Origin: Locusta migratoria
Taxonomy: Eukaryota; Arthropoda; Insecta; Orthoptera; Acrididae
Direction: 5' to 3'
Length of the DNA: 64,000 nt
Assembly (NCBI GenBank): GCA_026315105.1
Contig: CM048750.1
Location: 109,833,297 to 109,897,296, forward strand
Position numbers and translations under genes: made by a program. The notes under the pieces were generated by a model. The model was not told the DNA's origin. It did not search any database and was given only the letters and a program-made list of their open reading frames with translations. Positions within the stretch are counted from its first letter, which is position 1. The number at the start of each line of letters is the position of its first letter. Positions 1-10,440 of this stretch are shown here, in pieces.

Positions 1-187
1 GTAGCCGAGCGGTCTAAAGCGTCTCGCTGCGGAGCGCGCGGTTGCTCGCCGTGGAGGTTCGAGTCCTCCCTGGGGCATGGGTGTGTGTGTATTTGTCCTT
101 AGGTTAGTTTACCTAGGTTTCAGTAGTTTGTAAGCTACGGACTGATGACCACGCAGTTTGGTCCGATAGATTTACAAACATTTGAAA
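1..187 (+). repeat. tRNA-derived SINE, family 2, cut by window start
   Basis: The sequence starts inside the tRNA-like head: a GTAGCCGAGCGG A-box-like stretch, then the B box GGTTCGAGTCC. A short GT run and the tail CGGACTGATGACC...GGTCCGATAG...ACAAACATTTGAA follow. It matches the copy at 57813-58004 nearly base for base. The A box resembles Leu/Ser-type tRNAs, so this is read as a SINE and not a tRNA gene. Confidence 0.85.
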
Positions 188-836
188 ATTTGAAGACAAC
201 ACAGATACGCACACACACACACACAAACTCTCACACACAGACTCACCCAAATTTCTTAATATACATAAAAATCTCATCGTTTGATTGCTAACTCCGCAAC
301 TACTGACATGTTTTTAAGGGGAGTTGGAATGCCGCGAAATGGTAAACTATCATATTTGCAGTTTTTAAGGTTATAAAATAATTTCCATTTTTATGCTTAA
401 AATGACAAGAAAAATAAGAAATTCTTATAGAAGTGTTTTTATTTCATTTGAAAAATATGTGCGCCTAGGGAAGTTATGAAACTTGCAATGTTTACAAATT
501 TAAATCTTCACATTTCCAAAAATATTAGATGCAGAATTGTGTGCATTTCGCTCTTCAGTTGTAGAATCTTTGATCTTTCGGTGTGTACCATTTTCGTTAA
601 AGTCGATAATCAAAGTAAATATGTCACTCAACGACCTCACATGGACTCGTTTACCCAAGAATGTATTTGTTGGCATATAAAGTTTGCAATTGGGAGTCAG
701 TGATTATGTAATTTCATTCATTGTTGGGTCATATGGATAGGCTAAAGGTCATGGATAGCGTTGGCATTGTTCCTGGTATCAATATCATCAGAGGTCTTCG
801 GCTTCTGAACAACATGCGAGTAAGGAAGGCTCAGTA
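188..836. other. Spacer without a recognisable gene
   Basis: A short imperfect CA microsatellite lies at about 205-240. The rest is AT-rich sequence in which I recognise no coding region, RNA gene or repeat family. The open frames on both strands are short and show no motif. Confidence 0.6.
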
Positions 837-2909
837 GGGGAAGGCTGGGTAGTATCGGACGGCGGCTTATATCGGACAAGTGGTGTTTCTCATACTTGCA
901 ACGTGAGGCAGCACCAGTAATGGTCACAGAAGTGTTGGCTGTGACGACAAAGGGGTCGTTACGCCATATTGTACCGCTGCGAGTTTGTGTATGAAAGTGA
1001 CGGCGCATTTTCTGTTTTGTGAGTGTGTTTTCGTGTACGTAGATAACTTTGGAGTACTGTATCCTGCTTTAAAGTAAGTGTAATTCTGTTATAAGGTGGT
1101 TAGTAGCAATAAGGGGTATTGCACTATATGTTTATAGGCAGTTAATCTATTTACACTTATTACTAAGCACTAGACAGTCGAATTATCTTCCCATGTCGGT
1201 CGGGTTGTATCGGACATAAGCATTGAGGGTTGTATCGGACAACAATCACAGCCAACAAAAAGGAGGTTTAATGGATTTGTTTCATTTTACAGGCGAAATG
1301 GGCAAAGTGAGGCATATGTCGAGGGATGAAAATGTGAAGATGGCTGTCGAAAAAGTACGTTTAATGAAAATGACGATTCGAGAAGCTAGCGAGCGTTTTT
1401 CAGTCCCAAAAAGTATCCTTGGTGACCGACTTAAGAACTTTTTGGAGGGAAAGGAGATAGAACTGAAGCCAAAACTGGGAAACTCTTAAGGATTTTCCTA
1501 AAACTTTCAGTGATGAGCAGGAGCAAGTATTCTACACTCATATTAAAAATCTAGACAATCATTTAATGCCACTAAACAAGGAAGAGTTTTTGAAGCTTGC
1601 TTATCAGTTCGCTGAGAAATTAAAAATAAAACATAGGTTCAATAAAGAAAAATTAAAGGCAGGAAAAGACTTCTACTACGACTTCATGAAAAGACATACA
1701 AATCTGCGACTGAGGACACATCGGAATCAACAAGTTTACAGAGAGTAGTTGGTTTTAGCAAAGAACAAGTTGACCGATTTTTCGACACATTTTCTCAGTT
1801 GATGGACAAGTATAAATTCAGCCCGTCCAAGATTTTTAACGCTGACGAAACTGGCGTAACGTCTGTTCATACGAACAGACTGAAAGTAATGTCAGTTAAG
1901 GGCAAAAAAGCAAGTTGGAAGCTTGACCTCAGGTGAGAGAGGCAGGAATGTTACGGTTCTTCTCTCAATTAATGCTCAGGGGATGTGTTTATCCCATCGC
2001 TGTTTGTCTTTCCCCGTGTTCGAATGGATAATGATCTGACGAAAGATGCCCCAGCAGGAAGTGTTTTTGATGCTCAACCAAGTGGATGGAAGAAAGAACA
2101 ACAGCAAAAAAGACAAAAAGCTTCTGAAGCTAAGAGGAAACTTAGAGAAGAAAAACGTAAGGGGAAAGAAGAAAAGAAAAAGGAACAAGCCTCAAAAAAG
2201 CCTGTATGCCTAGCTAAAATCAAACGTTTAACCAAGAGAAAAATGAGATGGTATAAAAGGAAGGATGCTTCTGCAACAGAAAGGGAAATATCCAGTGAAT
2301 ATGCAAGGAAAAAACGAACATCTGACGATAAAGACACTGGAAGTGATGGCGTGACTCACTGCATTATTTATGACGAAACTTTTGAAGAGGACTGGATCCA
2401 GTGTCGACTGTGTAACGGATCGGCCCACCGGCCCACGAAAATTTCGCAGACCTTGAAAGCAGCACTCTGTATTATGAATGCGATAACTGTTTCTTGAATA
2501 AAAAACATAAGTTGTGTTAAAGATGCAGTAAAATTGATTGCTAGGAGTGTAAAATGGAAAAATTATTATTACTTGAATCATTTAGTGAAAATTATTAAAA
2601 TCACTCAATTGAATAAACGTTTACCATTTGATATAGAAATAAACAAGTGTTTTGATAGAAGTATTTGCTTATTTTCTGTAATTTACATCTTGTCCGATAC
2701 AAACCGCCGATATTTCTACGTAGTTAAAAATCAGATAAATTTTAGAAGCCAACAGATAATAGTAATTATCTGCCCTAAGACTAGTTGTAAGATTGTTGAT
2801 TTATGACTTAAGAGAGTACATTTTGGTTGCTATTATTTTCATATCAAGATATTACTCTATTCAAAATTTGAAAAAAAGCTTAACCGTCCGATACTAACCA
2901 ACCTTCCCA
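837..2909 (+). mobile_element. pogo/Tigger-type DNA transposon, internally deleted
   Basis: Terminal inverted repeats of about 23 bp are visible: GGGAAGGCTGGGTAGTATCG at the left and, on the other strand, GGGAAGGTTGGTTAGTATCG at the right. TA dinucleotides flank both ends (835-836, 2910-2911), as expected for Tc1/mariner/pogo insertions. The element holds a broken pogo-type transposase. Copies of the terminal-repeat phrase GTATCGGACA recur inside the 5' region (near 870, 1207 and 1231), possible transposase-binding repeats. Confidence 0.85.
1223..2497 (+). pseudogene. pogo-type transposase remnant
   Basis: The first frame (1223-1489) carries a psq-type helix-turn-helix (REASERFSVPKSILGDRL), the DNA-binding domain of pogo transposases. 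Further pieces in other frames continue it: 1566-1748, then 1744-1935 with SPSKIFNADETGVTSV, the block containing the first catalytic Asp. A third frame from 1985 holds FIPSLFVFPRVRM...DAPAGSVFDAQPSGW and then jumps to a Lys/Glu-rich stretch and a C-terminal Cys-rich segment (CIIYDETFEEDWIQCRLC; LYYECDNCF in a shifted frame). The middle of the DDE domain with the other catalytic residues is missing. At least two frameshifts plus this deletion make it non-functional. Confidence 0.85.
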
Positions 2910-4548
2910 TATGCAGCTGAATCTAATACAAAAAAGCGAGGGTAGCAAGGAAAATAAAGCTTCTAGGTGAAGAACTAGAAGATGATCCTGATTACCCTGC
3001 TGGACGCTTTTGATAATAGAGTAAGAGGTATTTGTGAATTTTCATAACAAATTACTTTAATCCAATTTTCTGGATTTGAACATGTGTAGTGTTACTGAGA
3101 CCCACCCGAAGGATAAGATCACAAGGAAATGAATCAATTGCTACTTCAAATCACTATTTATTGAATCAAATGGTAAGCAATATCAAAATAATCAAACAGA
3201 TGTTTTTTAAAAGGATGCTTCTTTCAGCAAGTTTAAAATCTGAACTTCACGATCACTTAAGGATTTATTTATTATTATTATCATTTTAGAACACTTGCTC
3301 TCATTTAAGGAAAACTTCGTACGGTTTAAATAGTTTACTAGTGTCGAAAGCAATTAACAATTTAAACGACTTGGCCCCTCTTGGTAAAACTACTTAACCA
3401 CAGGAAAATTTGCTTGTATAAACAATACATGTATGATAAATTAACAAATGGGCCAATTTAAAATACACAGTACTCTGTTCTTTGACTTCAAATTATTCGG
3501 GCCGAGTAATTTTTTGGTCCCCTATTGTACAAAATAGTCATAAGAAAGATAACAATATCCTTTAGTCAAATAATAATGCTTATTAAAACGATAACAATAT
3601 ATAAATACAATGTACAAATAAATAAATACTATATGTGGAACCCTCTGTCTGAATAGAGCACAAAGATTCTCTCGGACAGCCTGCCACTCCCCTTCTGGAA
3701 GCGGAATGAAAAAGGTTTTTAAAAAATGTAGTTGACAAACATAGCGAGAGAGAGGTGGAAAGTGGAGATGGGCATCGAGATGAATATATGGATTAACTGA
3801 ATATTGGTACCCATAAATGTCCAAGCAACGTCGGTTTGTACCTGGTTAAACGTATGAGGACACGGAGTAGTACCACAGTCTAACATATACAGTCATGACA
3901 CTCCGACTGATTTTTGTTATACGCCACAATAGCAGCGCTCCAAGGGGCTGAGAAAATACATTTCTGATTACTACAACGCACGAGTGTGAATAGTTTCGTT
4001 TAAAATGATTTTAACACACTTTTTGTGACAGGGAAGTTACGTAGTGACATAAAAATGAGTAATAACTAGAAAATGACTCCACATTTGTCTTTATTTGTTT
4101 TCCAAACAACCATTGAAAGGTATGAGACAGTACTTTGCAGGGTAGTTTTTTTAAGATTATCTTGAAATCTACGACTTTTTAACCAAGAATTACATTTTCT
4201 ATTAAAAACAAAAGTGGCTACAAAACAACATTTAACTTGACCTTGAAAGACGTCGGTTTTCTACTCAGAAACGTCAAGGTTTCTTCACCAAAATTCCAGT
4301 CAAATCAGTAAGTATTGCAAGTATGAAACTTATATGCAGTGCAATACGTACATTATTTATTGTACCAGATCAGCCACTATAACTGTAGCTGAAGGAAAAT
4401 CCTCACAAATATGACAATAAAATGTCGAAAGAAAAAAAGTTTCCCAACAAAAGAGAAAATTCCAAAATTGTGGCTACATCTGAACCAGAAATAGCAAGAA
4501 TCTTTAATACATTCGGTTTATAAGCAAAGGTAATTATACTTGAAAGTA
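2910..4548. other. AT-rich spacer, nothing recognised
   Basis: I see no coding motif, TIR pair or tRNA-like box here. The frame at 3522-3824 (-) shows no family resemblance and is probably chance. Confidence 0.5.
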
Positions 4549-5216
4549 CCGGGTGATCAAAAGTCAATTTAAATTTGCAAACTTAATAAATCACGGAATA
4601 ATGTAGATAGAGAGAGGTAAAAATTGAGACACATGCTTGGAATGATATGGGATTTTTTAGAACACCAAAAAAATTTAAAAACTAAATAAAAGGAAGTTAA
4701 AAAATATCCGACAGATGGCGCTTCATCTGATCATAATAGCAATAATTAGCATAACAAATGAAGATAAAGCAAAGATGATGTTCTTTACAGGAAATGCTTA
4801 ATACGTTCACCATCATTCCTCAAACATAGCTGTAGTCGAGGAATAATGTTGTGAACAGAACTGTAAAGCATGTCCGAAGCTATGGTCAGGCATTGGCGTC
4901 GATTGTTGTCTTTCAGCATCCGTAGAGATGTCGGTCGATCACGATACACTTGCGACTTTCGGTAACCCCAAAGCAAATAATAGTAAGGGCTGAGGTCTGG
5001 GGAACTGAGAGGCCAAGCCTAACAAAGTGGCGGCTGAGCACACGCTCATCTCCAAACGACGCGCGCAAGAGATCTTTCACGCGTCTAGCAATACTTTTTT
5101 TGTTCTAATAAAACCCCATCTCATTCCAAGCATGTGTATCAATTGTTACCTCTCTATCTAAATTATTCCGTTATTTATACAGTTTTCAAATGTATACTGA
5201 CTTTTTGATGACCAGG
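4549..5216 (-). mobile_element. Deleted copy of a mariner-superfamily transposon
   Basis: Long inverted termini (about 110 bp) start CCGGGTGATCAAAAGTCA at the left and CCTGGTCATCAAAAAGTCAG on the opposite strand at the right. Both continue into the shared phrase ACGGAATAATGTAGATAGAG and a GGGNTTTTTTAG/TATTAG block. The same ends bound 10441-11849. Only the C-terminal part of the transposase remains between them. Confidence 0.8.
4785..4976 (-). pseudogene. Transposase C-terminal fragment
   Basis: The frame reads LWGYRKSQVYRDRPTSLRML...LYSSVHNIIPRLQLCLRNDG. This is the end of the same transposase whose homologous end is visible at about 11440-11624 (LKSQVYRN...RQCLTITPDLLYS). In this family the segment follows the last catalytic Asp. 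The catalytic core is absent, so the copy cannot encode activity. Confidence 0.75.
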
Positions 5217-6326
5217 TATATACGTTTAACGAAACACGAGAGAAGAGGAAAACTGTTCGAATCATTAAACTCCACATCGATATTTATACGTCAAGGAATG
5301 TGCCTGTCATATACGAACAGACACAACAGGAATAATGTGTCTCGTCTGTTTGTATTATTTTAATTATAGCGGAGTAGGCTGCAAAATACACACATATTCG
5401 TAAGTACTTCGTCTGGAATAAGTTCTTGTTTATATCGCTGAATCATGGAAATACGTCTGTTTTTACATTTATTTCACGATTATTTATGTCTTTCGGTATT
5501 TTAAAAACGCTTGGAACGCATAAATTACTGAAACTATTTGGTTAATTACCCAGACAAGTAATTATAAACAAAAATTTGAACTATCACGGCTGCCTGACCC
5601 TGAGTTGAATGACTTTCAACATAAGCAGTGTGATAGTAACTTTCGTAGATGCTTAGTAATTCACCAGTTAATGAATTCCAAGCTGACAGTTCTTCTTTAT
5701 GGAGGTTGAAATTCAACTATTAAAACTTCCTTTCATGTTCACAATATGAAAGTCTTCAAGCAATGAGGTCCAGCAATAGCTGTGCCTCTAAGTACTTTTA
5801 GTCATTAATTAATTACGACATGAATTTGTCATTTATCTATGTACTTTTCAGCATAAATCACTCGTTTATACATTTAACTCCATATTTATTTATATTCAAG
5901 GAGTTATTCAATCAATTAGTACATCGGAGTATGACACAAATATCTCGACAGACGTCAGACACAGAATACAAATAAAAATCAACTTTTTCTTCTTCGCAAC
6001 CGTCTAAGCACACATTTTCTCCAATGAACTTCAATATATGTATATCTTTAACTGGGCAGACATAATATCTCAGGCCACTTGCTACTGGCACCACCTCCAG
6101 AATCTGAAACAAATAGATTCTGGCGGCAGCTGCTGTTCCTATCATGCCTAGTCAATTCACTAAAATTTATTGATAAATATTTGGGTACCTCAAGGTATTG
6201 AAGAAGTGGGGGAAAGTGGGTTGTACCACTTAGAAACATTGTTCTTACGGCGCCTTGTCCACCACTAGGAGCGATACTGTCGTTGCAACTGTCAGTTGGT
6301 AACAAGTTTTACAGCTGTGACTGCAG
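5217..6326. other. Spacer, probably intron of the carbonic anhydrase gene
   Basis: This is AT-rich sequence with no motif I recognise. If the exon at 6359 is real and on the plus strand, this is most likely its upstream intron. No earlier carbonic anhydrase exon (with the zinc-binding histidines) is visible here. Confidence 0.4.
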
Positions 6327-6358
6327 GAACGGGCGTGAGCCGTGGTGTGTTACGGCAG

Positions 6359-6583
6359 GCGGGCGCCGAGGACAACCCGTACCTGGACCCGGTGGTGCAG
6401 GCGCTGTGGCAGGTGTGCCGGCCAGGGCGCCGCGCGCAGCTGCCGCCCTTCCCCCTGGACTGGCTGTCGCCGCCGCTGTCGCAGGAGTACCTGTCCTACG
6501 TGGGCTCGCTCACCAGGCCGCCCTGCTCAGAGGCCGTCCTCTGGATCTTGCGCCCGCACCCGCTCATCGTCTCCAGTCGGCAG
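6359..6583 (+). CDS. alpha-carbonic anhydrase, one internal exon
   Basis: Alpha-carbonic anhydrases interconvert CO2 and bicarbonate using a zinc ion. This exon encodes 75 residues from the C-terminal half: EDNPYLDPVVQALWQVCRPG, LPPFPLDWLSP, then the family signature YLSYVGSLTRPPCSEAVLWI and PLIVSSRQ. The Thr of GSLT matches the conserved Thr199 (human CA II numbering) that positions the zinc-bound hydroxide. The next residue, usually Thr200, is Arg here. The three zinc-binding His lie in earlier exons outside this window. The end fits a splice donor (CAG|GTACCT at 6581-6589). The start is placed after an acceptor-like CAG at 6356-6358, giving phase 0 on both sides; a CAG at 6324-6326 is an alternative. 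The exon is GC-rich against AT-rich surroundings. It is the clearest host gene piece in the window. A recent pseudo-exon cannot be excluded. Confidence 0.75.
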
Positions 6584-6827
6584 GTACCTGGCCACGACGT
6601 CGGACTTAGTTCTCTATGTTGTTGATGCATCCTTAGATAAGCGTAAGTATTGTGGTATGAGTGGGAAAGTGCACAAATGTTTTAAATCATACCTAACTGG
6701 AAGAGTTCAGAAAGTTGATATAAGTAATTCAAATAATATACAAAAAACAGCCGAGTCCTCAAACTGGGGAACTATCAAGCATGGGATGCCACAGGGTTCG
6801 GTACTGGGACCTTTGCTGTTCTTAACA

Positions 6828-8109
6828 CCAGGGTAAGTCAGTTATTATCCGCAAAGTAGTTATAAAATTTTATTGTAATAAAATACGAAAACTTACAAGA
6901 AAATCATTTTGCTTTTCAATGCACTTCATCCATCGCTCTAGAAGCTTCCTTATGCCCTCATAAAAGAAGGTTTGCGGTTGAGCTGCGAGCCAGGAATGCA
7001 CCGCTTCCTTTACTGCTTCGTCCGAGTCCAATCGACGGCCCCTTAATGGACCAAACAAGTGATAGTCAGTAGGGGCAAGATCGGAACTATATGGAGGATG
7101 ATACAGTACTTCGAATTTGAATTTCTGTAGCGTTTCAGCAGTGTGGACAGCAGTATGCAGACGGGCATTGTCGTGCAACAACGCAACACCTTCTGACAGC
7201 AATCCTCGGCGTTTGCTTCGAATTGCAGGCTTTAGCCTGGCAGTAAGCATCTCACTGTAACGTACACTGTTTATTGTTGTGCCCTTTTCACCATAATGTT
7301 CCAGTACAGGACCTCGTGCGTCCCAAAAAACCGTAATCATCAGTTTTCCTGCGGACGGTTGGGTCTTGAACTTTTCTTGCACGACGAATTTGGATGTTTC
7401 CATTCCATACTCTGCCGTTTACTCTCCGGCTGGTAATGATCGGTCCATGTTTCGTCACCAGTAATGATTCTGTCTAAGAAGATGTCCCATTCGTTACCAT
7501 AGCGATCCAAATGTTTTTTGCAGATGTCGAGGCGCGTTTGCTTATGCAACTGTGTGAGTTGTTTTGGGACGCATCTTGTACAAACTTTACTAAACCCAAG
7601 TCTGTTGTACATAATTTCGTAGGCAGAACCATGACTAATTTGAAGACGATGAGCCACTTCATCAATAGTTCATCGTCTGTCTAAGAGAATCATTTCACGT
7701 GATCGCTCAATGGTTTCTTTATTTGTGGCGGTAAACGGACGTCCAGCTCCTTCATCGTGCTTAACACTCGTGCGACCATTTCGGAATTTTTCAATCCACT
7801 TGTACACACTTCGTTGTGGCAAAACACTGATCCCGTACTGTACTGAAAGTCTTCTATGAATTTCAGCTCCTGATACACCTTCCGCCCACAAGAAACGTAT
7901 CACTGAACGTTGCTCTTCTCTGGTGCAAATAGACAGCAGAACAGCCATGATTAAAAGCACGGTAGCGACAACGAAACTAACGTAGCAGCTTGAAAATTGC
8001 AAAGATAAAACAACAAATAAACAAAGCATGCGTCACCAATGAAAACGACAGTACTGCCTACATAAACAAAAATATAACTAAACTGCGGATAATAATTGAC
8101 TTACCCTAG
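6828..8109 (-). mobile_element. mariner (DD34D) transposon, 1.28 kb
   Basis: Inverted termini CYAGGGTAAGTCA...TTATTATCCGCA occur at both ends. The 3' flank is TA (8110-8111); the matching 5' dinucleotide reads CA (6826-6827). The 1,282-bp length is standard for mariner. The insertion sits in the RT gene of a LINE, directly after GPLLFL, so excision would rejoin that RT sequence. Confidence 0.92.
6870..7948 (-). pseudogene. mariner transposase, broken
   Basis: Transposase of the cut-and-paste mariner family. From the N-terminus: the helix-turn-helix FLWAEGVSGAEIHRRLSVQY and IEKFRNGRTSVKHDEGAGRP; then the catalytic blocks GDETW (first Asp), LHDNARLHTA (second Asp) and SDLAPTDYHLF (third Asp). 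There are 34 residues between the second and third Asp, the mariner spacing. Two lesions are visible. An in-frame TGA stands where Trp is expected after ILLDRR (about 7669-7671). A frameshift lies near 7395, before KFKTQPSAGKLM. All three catalytic Asp survive, so the inactivation looks fairly recent. The start at 7948 (MAVLLSICTREEQRSV) fits the usual length of about 350 residues. Confidence 0.92.
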
Positions 8110-8284
8110 TATATGTTAATGATTTGCCTTTCTATATTCAAAAAGATGCCAAGCTAGTTCTCTTTGCTTGATGATAAAAGTACCGCTATTACATCCGAAT
8201 CACAGGAATTAAATGATGAAATTGTCAATTAAATATTTCTGAGAATTATTAGGTGGTTCTCTGTAAATGGACTCTCTTTAAATT

Positions 8285-8994
8285 TTGAAAAAAACACAGT
8301 ATATTCAGTTTCACACAATACATGGCATCACACCATTAATTAATATTGACTTCAACCAGAAATCTATAGCTAAGGTAGAATATTCAAAATTTTTAGGTTT
8401 GTGCATTGATGAGGGATTGAATTGGAAGAAACACATTGAAGATCTGCTGAAACGTTTGAGCTCAGCTACTTATGCTATTAGGATGATTGCAAACTTTGGT
8501 GATGTACAACTCAGTAAACTAGCATACTATGCCTATTTTCATTCTCTGCTTTCTTATGGCATCATATTATGGGGTAATTCATCATTTAGTAAGAAAGTAT
8601 TCATTGCCCAAAAGCGGGTCATCAGAATAATTGCTGGAGCCCACCCAAGATCATCCTGCAGACATTTATTTAAGGATCTAGGAATCTTCACAGTAGCTTC
8701 ACAAAATATATATATTCACTTATGAAATTTGTTATTAACAATCCAACTGAATTCAAATGTAATAGCAGTGTGCATAGCTACAACACTAGGAGAAAGGGTG
8801 ACCTACACTATTCAAAGTTACATTTAGCTCTGTCACAGAAAGGGGTTAATTATTCTGCCACAAAAGTCTTTGGACACTTACCAAGTAGTATCAAAATTCT
8901 GACAGATAAGCAACTAGCATTTAAAAATAAATTAAGAGAATTTCTGAATGGCACTTCCTTCTACACATTAGATGAAGTTCTAGATAAAAGTTAG
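8285..8994 (+). pseudogene. LINE reverse transcriptase, C-terminal part
   Basis: Two adjoining frames (8285-8725, 8722-8994) encode the RT thumb and C-terminal region of a Jockey/CR1-type LINE: YSKFLGLCIDEGLNWKKHIE, LLSYGIILWGNSSFSKKVF, AQKRVIRIIAGAHPRSSCRH, then VHSYNTRRKGDLHY. The second frame overlaps the first by a few bases through a single frameshift. The FADD-box region between 8160 and 8285 is disrupted by stops. No RNase H domain is visible. It belongs to the copy interrupted by the mariner at 6828-8109. Confidence 0.8.
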
Positions 8995-9288
8995 TACTTT
9001 AGGAAGAAATAAATTTAAAAAAATAAAAAAAGTTTAAAAAAATAATTCAAATATTGGATGTCATGTAATATTATTTATAGACACATTTCATTTAACTGAC
9101 ACGTTCCACATCATTACGAAGTGTCGTATTCATGATCTATGGAACAAGTATTAATCTAATCTAATCTAAACCGAGACGTCATACATAGAGGAACCTGTTT
9201 TTCGGAAAATTCTTATGAAATTCTACAAATTTTGTTTTAAAAGCGAAACTATTTTCCTTTAGAAAAATCGCGAAATAATTTACGAAAT

Positions 9289-10307
9289 TTATAGTTTTCA
9301 AAATTAAAAGCCAAGATCGCACATTAACAATTTACTAAATGACGACCGGTTTCGGTGCACTGTGTCACATCATCTGGTCTCATATATGTTATAAGCTGGC
9401 CATCTGTCAAAAATATAAAAGTCATGCAAGAATAACGTAAAAACATACAAAATAACATACATTTGGTATTAAGAGGCATTTATCCTACCTTGTTAAAAAA
9501 ATTGGGTATAAAATAACAAGTGCAACATTGCACTTAATCCCTATATAAAAATACACAAGTGAAAAACATGAAGGCTTACAAAATACTGACAGCTCTGTAG
9601 ATTCTAGTTTATATATTTGCGCAAGGTGGCAGCACCATAGCTGGATAGTGTTTGTAAACTGGTTTCACAGAAGTCAGTTATTGCATAAAAACTAATTGTC
9701 ACATAATTTTAGTCTAAGATGAAACCCATATTCTACTTATGGGTGACATAACAATTATATACGTATGGTATACCTTATATATGAGTTCAGTTTTTAATTA
9801 AAGTTTACAATTCGCTGAAAGGGTATAATAAGATGGATGGTGCAAACCAACACAATCTGAGTGCTGAGTGCGTACAAGAAAGAACAGAGGGGTACTGGAT
9901 GGGAGACAACACACTTCCTAAGATGATAATCTTTAAAAAAATATATGTAAATCTTGAATTTAAATGAGCTAAGATTTGTGTCCATCAATAAAATTAGATT
10001 CAAGCATCACAGATTAAGCATATACATTTATAATAAAGAAAATTGTTCTTATTACAAAGGTTTATCTATTTGGAATTGCCAATGTCTAAGTTATAAAGCT
10101 GACAAAATGTCTAAACCCAAATGTATGTTATTTTTTATGTTTTTTTTTTTTTGTTATTTCTTGTATGTCTTTTATATTTTTGACAGATGACCAGCTTATA
10201 ATATATATGAGATAGATGATGGTGAGACAGTGCATCGAAACCGGTCGTTATTTAATAAATTATTAATGTGCGATCTTGTTTTATTTTACTTTATTTTGAA
10301 AACTATA
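9289..10307. mobile_element. Foldback element with ~190-bp inverted arms
   Basis: The left arm (9289-9480) and right arm (10108-10307) are inverted copies. Both contain TATAGTTTTCAAAAT at the outer end, GATCGCACATTAA, the phrase ACGACCGGTTTCG, TATAAGCTGG and AACATACATTTGG. The centre has no recognisable coding sequence. The arms carry a GATGATG...CGAAACCGGTCGT motif resembling a hammerhead core (see findings). It may be a non-autonomous element, or two inverted terminal repeats of a Penelope-like element. Confidence 0.7.
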
Positions 10308-10440
10308 GAACGATAAGATCGACTCTAAACCCGACTATATCAGGTAATTTTAATATACGAAATTGTCATTTGAATTTAGAAACTTATAATCTATTAGAGT
10401 CATTACAATGTAATCCGAATAAACCATTTGGATATACATA

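Larger units (their letters stand above)
6600..9176 (+). mobile_element. Jockey/CR1-type LINE, 5'-truncated, split by mariner
   Basis: Reverse-transcriptase sequence begins within about 35 bp of the exon's donor site (KVHKCFKSYLTGRVQKVDIS, MPQGSVLGPLLFL). It is interrupted at 6828-8109 by a mariner and resumes at 8112 with YVNDLPFYIQKDAKLVLFA. A decayed C-terminal region follows. The 3' end carries the phrase TTCATGATCTATGGAACAAG and a short TAATC repeat tail (about 9152-9170). Confidence 0.8.

Noticed and set aside
3522..3824. 100-codon minus-strand frame
   Set aside because: Low-complexity ends and no domain; AT-rich spacer.
6283..6836. Overlapping plus-strand frames at 6283-6609 and 6342-6836 in the carbonic anhydrase region
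   Set aside because: They are out-of-frame readings of the GC-rich exon. Only the frame through 6359-6583 gives carbonic anhydrase motifs.
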